From Bacteroidota bacterium (lineage in GTDB: Bacteria > Bacteroidota > Bacteroidia > Flavobacteriales > Weeksellaceae), in assembly GCA_023399675.1 (NCBI GenBank), contig JAEWOM010000038.1, positions 1-23,569 of the forward strand: DNA of 23,569 nucleotides, given 5' to 3'. The notes beneath the pieces were generated by a model. It was not told where the DNA came from. It ran no database searches and saw only the letters and a program-made list of their open reading frames with translations. Shown piece after piece: positions 8,479 to 15,193 of this stretch (its first letter is position 1; each line of letters begins with the position of its first letter). The translations under genes and the position numbers were made by a program.

Positions 8479-9684
8479 TTATAAACTGAACTCCTCTTTA
8501 TATTTATGCAGCGCGTCATTCAGTAATTCAACACTCCTTTTCAGGTCTTCTTCTTTCAGAACATAAGCAATGCGCACCTGTTTTTTGCCCAGGATCGGCT
8601 CACTGTAAAAACCGCCTGCAGGCGCAACCATTACAGTTTCATTGTTGTGCGAATATTTTTCGAGCAGCCACTGTGCAAATTTATCAGAATCGTCAACAGG
8701 AAGTTCTGCAACGCAGTAAAAAGCGCCTTTCGGTTTCGGACAGATCACGCCCGGAATGCCATTGAGAAGATCAACCAGCAGATTTCTTCTTTTGGTGTAT
8801 TCAGAACGGACATTTGCAATGTAAAGGCTGTCGTTTTCATGTGCTGCAGCTGCAGCGATTTGCCCGAGAAGTACCGGACTCAATCTTGCCTGCGCAAAAA
8901 GTATTGCAGCATCTTTGATGGTTTCCGAACGCGTAATCATACAGCCGATTCTGGCTCCGCACATCGAATATCTCTTGGATTCCGAGTCGATGACGATCGC
9001 ATGTTCCTTCAGCTCAGGAAATTCGAGAATGGATGTCTGCTTCTGTCCATCATACACGTATTCGCGGTACACTTCATCAGAAATAATCGCGATATCGTGT
9101 TTCAGACAGATCTCAGACAGTTTCTTGAGCTCTTCATAGGTGTACAGATAGCCGGTTGGATTTCCGGGGTTACATATAAGAATCGCGCGTGTTTTATCGG
9201 TGATTTTCTTTTCGAATTCTTCAATAGGGGGCAGCGCGAAACCCGTGTCAATAGTTGAAGGAATCGCAACCACTTTGGTGTTCAGTGCACTGGTAAAGCC
9301 GTTGTAATTTGCATAATACGGCTCCGGAACGATTATTTCATCGCCGCTGTCGCATAACGTGGAAATGGCAAAATTCAGTGCTTCTGAACCGCCGTTGGTT
9401 ACAATAATATTATCGGTGGTGATATCTGCAAAACCCAAAGACTGGTAATAGCTTTCAACCGCTTTTCTGTACTCGATGTTACCTTCTGAAAGTGCGTATT
9501 CCAAAACCTTCAGATCGATGTTACGAATGGCGTTCAAAGCAGATTCTGGAGTTTCAATATCCGGTTGTCCTATATTTAAATGATACACTTTGATGCCCCG
9601 CTGTTTCGCACGCAGTGCATAAGGCACGAGTTTACGCACCGGAGATGGCGGCATATTCTGGGCTCGTTCTGATATTTTCGGCAT
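8479..9684 (-). CDS. Pyridoxal-phosphate aminotransferase, class I/II (AspC-like)
   Basis: Fold-type I aminotransferase of 401 residues, complete from ATG at 9684. Visible motifs are NIGQPDIETP (37-46), the phosphate-cup region NGGSEALNFA (97-106), CNPGNPTG (171-178) with the cofactor-binding Asn, SDEVYREYVYDG (202-213) with the Asp and Tyr that contact the pyridine ring, and SESKRYSMCGARIGC (234-248), in which Lys237 forms the Schiff base. Arg371 in QVRIAYV should bind the substrate carboxylate. It probably moves amino groups between an amino acid, such as aspartate or an aromatic one, and a 2-oxo acid. The exact substrate cannot be read from the sequence, so no symbol is given. It leads a two-gene unit with murB. 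Confidence 0.93.
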   Translation of the reverse strand: MPKISERAQNMPPSPVRKLVPYALRAKQRGIKVYHLNIGQPDIETPESALNAIRNIDLKVLEYALSEGNIEYRKAVESYYQSLGFADITTDNIIVTNGGSEALNFAISTLCDSGDEIIVPEPYYANYNGFTSALNTKVVAIPSTIDTGFALPPIEEFEKKITDKTRAILICNPGNPTGYLYTYEELKKLSEICLKHDIAIISDEVYREYVYDGQKQTSILEFPELKEHAIVIDSESKRYSMCGARIGCMITRSETIKDAAILFAQARLSPVLLGQIAAAAAHENDSLYIANVRSEYTKRRNLLVDLLNGIPGVICPKPKGAFYCVAELPVDDSDKFAQWLLEKYSHNNETVMVAPAGGFYSEPILGKKQVRIAYVLKEEDLKRSVELLNDALHKYKEEFSL

Positions 9685-9702
9685 TTTTAGATGATTTTTT
9701 TA

Positions 9703-9710
9703 CAAATGTA
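9703..9710 (-). promoter_or_regulatory. Candidate -7 promoter box of the aminotransferase-murB unit
   Basis: The minus strand reads TACATTTG, an exact TAnnTTTG match, 18 bases before the ATG at 9684. No -33 TTG at normal spacing was seen. Confidence 0.55.
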
Positions 9711-9830
9711 CAGAAAATTTCGCCCTGGCGCGGCAGTTTCAAAGAGAAGTTTGGGCAAATGGTAAAAGATTGATTATGAGGGTTCTAACACGTGATTTTC
9801 GTATCTTTTTTTCGTTTTTATGCATGCAAT

Positions 9831-9849
9831 AAGTTAATTATATTAACTT
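9831..9849. promoter_or_regulatory. Inverted repeat upstream of rlpA, possible operator
   Basis: AAGTTAAT (9831-9838) and ATTAACTT (9842-9849) are perfect 8-base inverted arms around TAT. The size and symmetry fit a dimeric DNA-binding protein. AT-rich palindromes also arise by chance, so the functional call is tentative. Confidence 0.3.
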
Positions 9850-9966
9850 TTTCAAAAGTTTTTTAACACTTTTTAACAAATGCTGTCAGTAGGCGTGAAT
9901 AAGTAAACCAGAAAGGTTGTTAAGAATATTTTAACATTACTTTAAGACAGTTTAACGGTTCGAATG

Positions 9967-9995
9967 TTGTGCAATTGACATTCATTCTAATTTTG
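9967..9995 (+). promoter_or_regulatory. Candidate promoter of rlpA
   Basis: TTG (9967-9969) and TAATTTTG (9988-9995) are 18 bases apart, matching the Bacteroidota TTG / TAnnTTTG layout. The -7 box ends 29 bases before the ATG at 10025. It is the best complete promoter match in the window. Confidence 0.6.
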
Positions 9996-10024
9996 CCTCG
10001 TCAAACCAATAAAAAGAATCAAAT

Positions 10025-10402
10025 ATGATGAAAAGAATTACTCTCGTAATCATGATGATGGCTACGTTGTTTGGGTTAACATCATTCAAAATGGATGCCA
10101 ACGACAATGATGAGGTGAAAACAAGCTATGCGTCGTACTATCACGACAAATTCAATGGAAGAAAAACTGCCAGCGGTGCTATTTTCAGCAATTCTAAGCT
10201 GACTGCTGCGCACAGAACTTTGCCATTCGGGACGAAGGTGAAAATAACCAACCCGAAAAACGGTCTGAGTGTTATTGTAACCATCAACGACCGTGGTCCG
10301 TTCCATTCATCCAGAGCGCTGGATCTGTCCAAAGCGGCTTTCGATGAAATCGGCAACCTGGCAACAGGACACATGGCCATTGAATATGAAATTTTGGATT
10401 AA
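10025..10402 (+). CDS. rlpA: RlpA-type double-psi beta-barrel protein (septal ring lytic transglycosylase family)
   Basis: Exported protein of 125 residues. A hydrophobic signal segment (MMKRITLVIMMMATLFGLTS) is followed by one double-psi beta-barrel domain. The RlpA hallmarks are all present: ASYYHDKFNGRKTASG (36-51), LTAAHRTLPFGTKVKITN (59-76), INDRGPFHSSRALDLS (87-102) and a closing AIEYEIL. His63 and Asp89 sit where the catalytic residues of lytic RlpA proteins lie. Those enzymes cleave peptidoglycan strands lacking stem peptides at the septum. There is no lipobox cysteine and no SPOR domain, so it is a minimal, probably soluble periplasmic form, and its activity is inferred. MurB, another wall gene, is nearby but on the other strand. 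Confidence 0.88.
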   Translation: MMKRITLVIMMMATLFGLTSFKMDANDNDEVKTSYASYYHDKFNGRKTASGAIFSNSKLTAAHRTLPFGTKVKITNPKNGLSVIVTINDRGPFHSSRALDLSKAAFDEIGNLATGHMAIEYEILD

Positions 10403-10424
10403 ATAATTTTTAGCTTAAAAGAGT

Positions 10425-10455
10425 AGAAGCCGTTTCGCAGGAAACGGCTTCTTTT
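10425..10455 (+). terminator. Rho-independent terminator after rlpA
   Basis: AGAAGCCGTTTC (10425-10436) and GAAACGGCTTCT (10441-10452) form a perfect 12-bp stem with a GCAG loop, followed by a short run of Ts. It lies 22 bases after the rlpA stop codon. A weaker T-run on the other strand could let it also stop transcripts arriving from xth. Confidence 0.9.
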
Positions 10456-10462
10456 ATTGCTT

Positions 10463-10511
10463 AATTTTCTATTTTCTATTTTCTTTCTTCTTTCTTCTTT
10501 CTTCTTTCTTC
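10463..10511. repeat. Heptanucleotide tandem repeat
   Basis: A pure 7-bp period runs for about seven units. One diverged unit comes first (AATTTTC), then two copies of TATTTTC (10470-10483), then four identical copies of TTTCTTC (10484-10511). The tract lies between the rlpA terminator and the stop codon of xth at 10518, so on the xth transcript it forms a purine-rich GAAGAAA tail. It is outside any gene. Confidence 0.9.
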
Positions 10512-10517
10512 TCAAAT

Positions 10518-11282
10518 CTAAACCGCAAGTTCTACAAGCACAGGGCAGTGGTCGGAATGTTTCACCTCAGGCAAAATCAGTGCACGCTGCAAAGAATTTT
10601 CTAGGCTTTTGGAAACAAAATGATAATCAAGTCTCCAGCCTTTGTTCCGTTCGCGTGAATTGGCGCGATAGGACCACCAGGTGTACTGATCCGGCCCCGA
10701 ATTAAAGTGACGGAAAGAATCAATCAGTTCACATTCCTCAATAAATTTAGTTAGCCATTCGCGTTCAATCGGCAGAAAACCCGATACATTTTTGAGTCCT
10801 TCCGGGTTGTGAATATCAATCGGCTGGTGACAGATATTGAAATCGCCACAGATAATCAGGTTCGGAATCGTTTTCCTGAGTTCTTTTATATAATCCAGAA
10901 AATCGTAGCAGAACTGCATTTTAAAGTCGAGTCGGCTGATGTTACTGGCGGACGGAACATAAACTGATATCACAGAAAAACCATCAAAATCGGCACGCAT
11001 GATTCTCCCTTCGCTGTCGTACTGTTCAATCCCGCATCCGTACACAACATTGTTCGGTTTTATTTTGCTGGAAATGCCTACGCCGCTGTAGCCCTTCTTC
11101 ACAGCTGAATGCCAGTAACTGTGATAACCCAGTTTTTCAAAACTCTCAATGTCGATCTGGTCGTTTCCTGCCTTGCTTTCCTGTACACAAATGATGTCCG
11201 GAGCGGCAACGGTAAGCCATCCCAAAAAATCTTTGGTAAAAGCAGCACGGATGCCGTTTACATTATAACTGATTATTTTCAT
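10518..11282 (-). CDS. xth: Exodeoxyribonuclease III / AP endonuclease
   Basis: DNA repair enzyme of 254 residues that incises DNA at abasic sites and removes 3' blocking groups. It has the full endonuclease/exonuclease/phosphatase motif set: MKIISYNVNGIRA with Asn7, VQESK (33-37) with the metal-binding Glu35, YVPSAS (108-113), GDFNI (146-150) with Asp147 and Asn149, GWRLDYHFVS (215-224), and HSDHCPV (242-248) with the Asp244-His245 pair. Nothing essential is missing and the length is normal for bacterial Xth/ExoA. The start is ATG at 11282, 13 bases after the stop of queD, so both genes are probably on one transcript. A heptanucleotide repeat lies immediately downstream. Confidence 0.97.
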   Translation of the reverse strand: MKIISYNVNGIRAAFTKDFLGWLTVAAPDIICVQESKAGNDQIDIESFEKLGYHSYWHSAVKKGYSGVGISSKIKPNNVVYGCGIEQYDSEGRIMRADFDGFSVISVYVPSASNISRLDFKMQFCYDFLDYIKELRKTIPNLIICGDFNICHQPIDIHNPEGLKNVSGFLPIEREWLTKFIEECELIDSFRHFNSGPDQYTWWSYRANSRERNKGWRLDYHFVSKSLENSLQRALILPEVKHSDHCPVLVELAV

Positions 11283-11295
11283 CGATGTTTATAGT

Positions 11296-11745
11296 TTAAG
11301 ATTCGTTTTCTTCCGCAATCCATTCTCCATAGGAGTTTTCTGTTTCGTGAAGTTTCAGATACGCGAGCTGAACACCTTCCGGTAGTCTGGATTTTACTTT
11401 TTCGGCAATTTCGTACAGCATGTTTTCGCAGGTAGGCTGATAATTGCAGTAAATTACTTTATGTCCTTTGCTCTCCAAATCTTCGCCGAGTTCTTTATGA
11501 GGTGAAAGCGCATTAATAAGCACAGCGTGGTCCCAGACATCCACAATTTCGGACTTTACAATCTGTTTGATGTCGCCAAAATCCACTACCATGCCGTTTT
11601 TCGGATGTTCGAGGTCATTGATGAGGTTTCCTTTTACCGTAACGAAAAGCTTGTACGAATGTCCGTGCATATTTCGGCATTTTCCGTCGTAATTGTACAG
11701 AACGTGCGCTGTTTCGAAAGTGAAAATTTTGGTGATGCGTATCAT
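11296..11745 (-). CDS. queD: 6-carboxy-5,6,7,8-tetrahydropterin synthase (QueD/PTPS family)
   Basis: Protein of 149 residues that probably makes 6-carboxytetrahydropterin from dihydroneopterin triphosphate, the second step toward queuosine. Zinc ligands are His14 (FETAH), His27 and His29 (MHGHSY); Cys23 (GKCRNMHGH) is the catalytic cysteine of the QueD subgroup. VVDFGDIK (53-60), WDHAVLI (71-77) and KLHETENS (131-138) complete the signature. The frame stays open for 76 codons further upstream to 11973, but I reject that part: family homology begins at MIRITK, a promoter box lies just before this ATG, and the extension is a translation of a repeat-like non-coding element. A related pterin synthase role cannot be fully excluded. 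Confidence 0.93.
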   Translation of the reverse strand: MIRITKIFTFETAHVLYNYDGKCRNMHGHSYKLFVTVKGNLINDLEHPKNGMVVDFGDIKQIVKSEIVDVWDHAVLINALSPHKELGEDLESKGHKVIYCNYQPTCENMLYEIAEKVKSRLPEGVQLAYLKLHETENSYGEWIAEENES

Positions 11746-11749
11746 ACTG

Positions 11750-11757
11750 CAAAGATA
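11750..11757 (-). promoter_or_regulatory. Candidate -7 promoter box of queD-xth
   Basis: The minus strand reads TATCTTTG, an exact TAnnTTTG match, and only CAGT separates it from the ATG at 11745. As at dusB, the spacing implies an almost leaderless mRNA and supports the shorter queD start. Confidence 0.55.
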
Positions 11758-11972
11758 GCGAAGTAAAACGTTAAAGCCCGTCGGTTCTACGGGAAGGTTT
11801 GATCGGAGGATGACTTTTTGCGTGAGCGATGATAGCGGAAATCCTTTTTTTTGTAATGGGGGAGGAGGGGCAAAAAAGATTGCAGCGGCCGTAGCGACCT
11901 GAACGAATGAATGGTTTGGCGCGGCGACGCAGGAGCCGCGCCAAAATAATGAATGAGTGAAGGACACGCCCA
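11758..11972. repeat. Hairpin-rich intergenic element, probably a dispersed repeat
   Basis: A GC-richer block with no family-like coding content. It contains CCCGT (11777-11781) paired with ACGGG (11789-11793), a GAGCGATGATAGCGG segment followed by a T-run, a G-rich tract, a CAGCGGCCGTAGCGACC segment, and a perfect 11-bp hairpin. The hairpin arms are TTTGGCGCGGC (11915-11925) and GCCGCGCCAAA (11935-11945) with a 9-base loop. Base composition differs from both neighbours. From memory, similar AGCGATAGCGG and GCAGCGG blocks recur between genes in flavobacterial genomes, so I read it as a dispersed, possibly mobile repeat. Only one copy is visible in this window. Confidence 0.5.
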
Positions 11973-12004
11973 CAAAAAAAACTTCCCTGACAGGCAGGGA
12001 AGTT
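11973..12004 (-). terminator. Rho-independent terminator of aceA
   Basis: On the minus strand AACTTCCCTG and CAGGGAAGTT form a perfect 10-bp stem (11980-11989 with 11995-12004) around a 5-base loop, followed by eight Ts (11973-11980). It lies 35 bases past the aceA stop codon and ends the aceB-aceA transcript. Confidence 0.9.
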
Positions 12005-12039
12005 CTACTAACAAAAAATTAAACTATGGACATTCATGA

Positions 12040-13326
12040 TCAATGAAACTGCTCTTCCTCAGTAGAACCGACCAAAGCCGTTGTAGAAGCGGTTCCGGCG
12101 GTAACTACCGTCTGTACTTTATCGAAATATCCGGTTCCTACGAAGCTCTGGTGTTTCACCGCGCGGAAGCCTTTTGCCTGAAGCGCGAATTCTCTTTCCT
12201 GAAGCTCGCTGTAGCCGGCCATTCCTCTTTCTCTGTATGCGGAAGCCAGTTCGAACATTGAAGTATTCAGCGCGTGGAAGCCTGCCAAAGTGATGAACTG
12301 GAATTTGTAACCCATTTTCGCAAGCTCTTCACGGAATGTTTCCATTTCAGCAACTGAAAGTTTCGCCGCCCAGTTGAAAGATGGCGAACAGTTGTAGGCC
12401 AGCATTTTTCCTGGATATTTTGCGTGGATTCCTTCAGCAAATTTTCTTGCATAATCCAGGTCAGGATTTGAAGTTTCCATCCAGATCAGGTCTGCATAAG
12501 GCGCATAGGAAAGTCCTCTGTCAATGCCTTGTTCTACGCCGTTTTTCACATAAAAGAAACCTTCGGAAGTTCTTTCGCCTTTGATGAATTTATGGTCTCT
12601 TTCGTCGATGTCGGAAGTCAGTAAATCTGCAGCATCTGCGTCAGTTCTTGCTACCAAAACAGTTGGAACGCCACAAACGTCCGCCGCTAAACGAGCCGCA
12701 ATCAGTTTGTTGATCGCTTCCTGAGTCGGAACCAAAACTTTACCACCAAGGTGACCACATTTTTTCGCTGAAGAAAGCTGGTCTTCGAAGTGAACTCCTG
12801 CACCGCCGGATTCGATCATCTGCTTCATCAGTTCAAAAGCGTTCAGGTTACCACCGAAACCTGCCTCAGCATCGGCAACGATTGGTACCAGATAGTTTTT
12901 TCTATTTACTTCATCCACTTCGTTCACGGACTGAATCTGGTCAGCTCTCAGAAGCGCGTTGTTGATTCTTTTCACCACCGCAGGAACTGAGTTCGCAGGG
13001 TACAAACTTTGGTCAGGATACATTTCTCCGGAAAGATTCGCATCCGCTGCAACTTGCCATCCTGAAAGATAAATTGCTTCCAGACCTGCGTCAACTTCCT
13101 GTACCGCCTGATTACCTGTCAACGCGCCTAAACCTGCCACGAAATCCTGGTTGTTCAGTTTTTTCCAAAGGGTTTCAGACATCATTCTGGCGATGCTGTA
13201 GTCCAGTTTATAACTTCCGCGAAGTTTCAGTACGTCTTCAGCAGTGTAGGGTCTTTCAACTCCTTTCCATCTTGGGTTTTCTGCCCAATCCTGTTCCAGT
13301 TTCTGGATTTCTTCTTTTTTGCTCAT
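12040..13326 (-). CDS. aceA: Isocitrate lyase
   Basis: Glyoxylate-shunt enzyme of 428 residues that splits isocitrate into glyoxylate and succinate, allowing growth on acetate and fatty acids. Hallmarks in order: ALTGNQAVQ (68-76), [12 protein letters not shown] (86-97), [12 protein letters not shown] (148-159) with magnesium-binding acidic residues, and [18 protein letters not shown] (179-196), whose KKCGH motif carries the catalytic Cys190. VARTDADAA and NCSPSFNW follow. Length is typical of the short bacterial form. Start is ATG at 13326. It follows aceB after an 85-bp gap and ends at a strong terminator, so it is the second gene of the unit, though a private promoter in the gap cannot be excluded. 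Confidence 0.98.
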   Translation of the reverse strand: MSKKEEIQKLEQDWAENPRWKGVERPYTAEDVLKLRGSYKLDYSIARMMSETLWKKLNNQDFVAGLGALTGNQAVQEVDAGLEAIYLSGWQVAADANLSGEMYPDQSLYPANSVPAVVKRINNALLRADQIQSVNEVDEVNRKNYLVPIVADAEAGFGGNLNAFELMKQMIESGGAGVHFEDQLSSAKKCGHLGGKVLVPTQEAINKLIAARLAADVCGVPTVLVARTDADAADLLTSDIDERDHKFIKGERTSEGFFYVKNGVEQGIDRGLSYAPYADLIWMETSNPDLDYARKFAEGIHAKYPGKMLAYNCSPSFNWAAKLSVAEMETFREELAKMGYKFQFITLAGFHALNTSMFELASAYRERGMAGYSELQEREFALQAKGFRAVKHQSFVGTGYFDKVQTVVTAGTASTTALVGSTEEEQFH

Positions 13327-13411
13327 GATATTTTGGATTTTGAATTAATTTGTATTAACCACAGGGTTCACGGACATTTTCACGATGAACACGGGGTTTT
13401 CTTCTGGTTGT
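13327..13411. other. aceB-aceA spacer with repeat-like sequence
   Basis: This 85-bp spacer contains a stretch of near-repeated short words on the plus strand: ACCACAGGGTTCACGGAC and then TTTCACGATGAACACGG. Such CCACAGGGTTCACGG-type tracts look like known low-complexity dispersed intergenic repeats of bacterial genomes. No terminator hairpin with a T-run is present, so read-through from aceB into aceA is expected. Confidence 0.35.
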
Positions 13412-14989
13412 TTAGATATACTTATACGCTTGCAGCGTAAGGAATTCTACAAAGTTTTCATCGAAAACCAACTCGTTGAAAAGCTCTGTTGCCAGTTCGA
13501 AGCGTCCGTTTTTATAGCGTTCTTCGCCAACATATTCCTTAATGTTTTTGAGTTCTTCTTTCTGATAATCCAAAACTAAATCTTTAGTTACGGTTCTGCC
13601 ATCCTCCATTTTTGCGCCGTTTTTCACCCATTGCCAAACCTGCGTTCTTGAAATTTCAGCTGTAGCAGCGTCTTCCATGAGATTGTAAAGTGCAGCTGCT
13701 CCAACGCCTATCAGCCATGATTCTATATAAAGGATTCCCACATTGATGTTTTTGCGAACGCCTTTTTCTGTGATGGTTCCTTTTGGGATTTCCAGAAGAT
13801 CAGCTTCTGAAATATCATATTCTTCGTGTTTTTTATCGATTTGATTCGGGGTCGGCATATGCTCATCAAAAATCTGCTTGGCAACCGGCACCAGTCCCGG
13901 ATGCGCAACCCACGTTCCGTCGTGACCGTTTTTCACTTCCCTTTCCTTATCAGCACGTACTTTTGCGTAAGCAATTTCGTTTTCTTCTTCATTGTTTTTC
14001 ACCGGAATCTGTGCCGCCATTCCGCCCATTGCGTGTACACCTCTCCTGTGACAGGCCTGGATCACACGCTTGGAATACGCGCGCATAAAAGGCGAAGTCA
14101 TCGTTACCTGATCCCGGTCCGGAATCAGAAATTCCGGCAGATTTCTGAATTTTTTGATGTAGGAGAAAATATAATCCCAGCGTCCGCAGTTCAGTCCGGA
14201 ACTGTGCTCTTTCAGTTCATAAAGGATTTCGTCCAACTGAAAAGATGCAGTAATCGTTTCAACTAAAACTGTTGCTTTGATGGTTCCCACCGGAATGCCC
14301 AGATAATTCTGTGCGAAAACAAACACTTCATTCCACCATCTCGCTTCTTTGTAATGCTCCAGTTTTGGAAGGTAGAAGTACGGCCCACTACCGTTTTCAA
14401 TTAGTTTCTTGGCATTTTTGAAAAAGTAAATTCCGAAATCTGTTAATGATCCTGATGCGACCTCGCCATCGATTTCAATATTTTTCTCGTTGAGATGAAG
14501 CCCGCGCGGACGAACCAACAGAACCGCTGTCTTCTCGTTCAACTGGTATTTTTTTCCCGCTTCATTTTCAAATGAAATGGTTTTGTTGATGGCATCTGAG
14601 AGATTGATCTGACCTTTGATGCAGATTTCCCAGGTTGGAGAATTCGAATCTTCAAAATCAGCCATATAAGTGGATGCGCCGGAATTTAATGCGTTAATGA
14701 CCATTTTTCTGTCTACCGGACCGGTAATTTCCACCCTTCTGTCCAATAAATCTTTCGGTAGTGGATTGCAGATCCATTCTCCGTTTCTTATATCCGCTGT
14801 TTCTTCAGGAAAAATAGGCATGTTTCCGAGATCGAAATCAATTTGCTGCAGTTTTCTCTGGTCAAGCAGACGCAGTCTTTTGCTGTTGAATTTCCGATGC
14901 AGTTCAGTAAGAAAATCCATCAGTTCAGGAGTGAAAATCTCCTGATATTGGCTGTTTGCGACGATCTTCATTTGAGTTTCAGTTTTCAT
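13412..14989 (-). CDS. aceB: Malate synthase A
   Basis: Condenses glyoxylate with acetyl-CoA to malate, completing the glyoxylate shunt with AceA. The ATG at 14989 gives 525 residues, matching malate synthase A (about 530); the frame opens at a TTG three codons earlier, which I reject. Motifs: LLVRPRGLHLNE (157-168) with the catalytic arginine, KATVLVETI (238-246), the family signature EHSSGLNCGRWDYIFS (261-276), TSPFMRAY (298-305), HAMGGMAAQIP (319-329), and GILYIESWLIGVGAAALYN (418-436) followed by MEDAATAEISR (438-448), whose Asp440 is the catalytic base. It is first in its unit, divergent from the regulator at 15194, with an operator-like palindrome upstream of its promoter box. Confidence 0.98.
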   Translation of the reverse strand: MKTETQMKIVANSQYQEIFTPELMDFLTELHRKFNSKRLRLLDQRKLQQIDFDLGNMPIFPEETADIRNGEWICNPLPKDLLDRRVEITGPVDRKMVINALNSGASTYMADFEDSNSPTWEICIKGQINLSDAINKTISFENEAGKKYQLNEKTAVLLVRPRGLHLNEKNIEIDGEVASGSLTDFGIYFFKNAKKLIENGSGPYFYLPKLEHYKEARWWNEVFVFAQNYLGIPVGTIKATVLVETITASFQLDEILYELKEHSSGLNCGRWDYIFSYIKKFRNLPEFLIPDRDQVTMTSPFMRAYSKRVIQACHRRGVHAMGGMAAQIPVKNNEEENEIAYAKVRADKEREVKNGHDGTWVAHPGLVPVAKQIFDEHMPTPNQIDKKHEEYDISEADLLEIPKGTITEKGVRKNINVGILYIESWLIGVGAAALYNLMEDAATAEISRTQVWQWVKNGAKMEDGRTVTKDLVLDYQKEELKNIKEYVGEERYKNGRFELATELFNELVFDENFVEFLTLQAYKYI

Positions 14990-15018
14990 ACAGTTCAATA
15001 TTTTATGATTTGATGAAA

Positions 15019-15026
15019 CAAACCTA
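15019..15026 (-). promoter_or_regulatory. Candidate -7 promoter box of aceBA
   Basis: The minus strand reads TAGGTTTG, an exact TAnnTTTG match, 29 bases before the aceB ATG. The -33 position, about 20 bases further upstream, falls on the palindrome at 15046-15061, and no TTG is present there. A weak promoter modulated by a protein at the palindrome is plausible. Confidence 0.55.
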
Positions 15027-15045
15027 CAAAAAATATTTTCACTAA

Positions 15046-15061
15046 TAGCGAACGTTCGCTA
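15046..15061. promoter_or_regulatory. Perfect 16-bp palindrome, probable operator of the glyoxylate-shunt regulator
   Basis: TAGCGAACGTTCGCTA is a perfect palindrome in an otherwise AT-rich spacer. It overlaps the -33 region expected for aceBA and also the candidate TAAATTTG box (15060-15067) reading toward the regulator. Its core AGCGAnnnTTCGC recurs 36 bases away. Confidence 0.65.
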
Positions 15062-15067
15062 AATTTG
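15060..15067 (+). promoter_or_regulatory. Distal candidate -7 box of the regulator gene
   Basis: TAAATTTG matches TAnnTTTG and overlaps the end of the palindrome at 15046-15061. It would give a leader of about 120 bases. It competes with the box at 15106-15113; one of the two may be chance. Confidence 0.3.
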
Positions 15068-15082
15068 CATAAATTTTATTAT

Positions 15083-15095
15083 GCGAATAATCGCT
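15083..15095. promoter_or_regulatory. Second operator-like site, AGCGAnnnTTCGC
   Basis: The minus strand reads AGCGATTATTCGC, sharing both five-base arms and the spacing with the palindrome at 15046-15061. It lies 10 bases before the TACATTTG box of the regulator, where bound protein should hinder that promoter. This suggests autoregulation. Confidence 0.6.
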
Positions 15096-15105
15096 TTCAT
15101 TTTAT

Positions 15106-15113
15106 TACATTTG
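15106..15113 (+). promoter_or_regulatory. Proximal candidate -7 box of the regulator gene
   Basis: TACATTTG is an exact TAnnTTTG match and gives a leader of about 75 bases before the ATG at 15194. The second operator-like site lies just upstream. Confidence 0.5.
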
Positions 15114-15193
15114 TATTTATCGGGAATTCGGAATTATTTAGAATGATTTTAAATTTAATTTAAGTTCACATCATACAACCTGAACCTAAGAAA

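Larger units (their letters stand above)
9685..10024. other. Gene-free AT-rich regulatory region between the aminotransferase and rlpA
   Basis: This 340-bp stretch has no credible coding sequence. The left end carries the aminotransferase promoter. The right two-thirds are very AT-rich and hold an 8-bp-arm inverted repeat at 9831-9849, three copies of TTTTAACA (9861-9868, 9871-9878, 9929-9936) and a related TTTAAC at 9951-9956. A candidate rlpA promoter lies near 9967-9995. This is longer than any other divergent spacer in the window, which suggests control of rlpA or an unannotated short RNA. No RNA family was recognised. Confidence 0.5.

Noticed and set aside
8647..9258. 203-codon open frame antisense to the aminotransferase gene
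   Set aside because: It lies wholly within a well-supported gene, has no recognisable domain, and its composition is that of a shadow frame.
9821..9828. TGCATGCA palindrome upstream of rlpA
   Set aside because: An 8-bp palindrome is common by chance and no second copy was seen nearby.
10484..10511. Possible CRISPR-like array
   Set aside because: Units are seven bases with no spacers, so it is a simple tandem repeat.
10457..10705. Open frame starting in the heptanucleotide tract
   Set aside because: Its hydrophobic start comes from translating the tandem repeat, and the rest is antisense to xth.
11746..11973. 76-codon N-terminal extension of queD
   Set aside because: It is a translation of the hairpin-rich repeat-like block, has no family similarity, and would place the promoter box inside the gene. 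The ATG at 11745 matches the normal QueD start.
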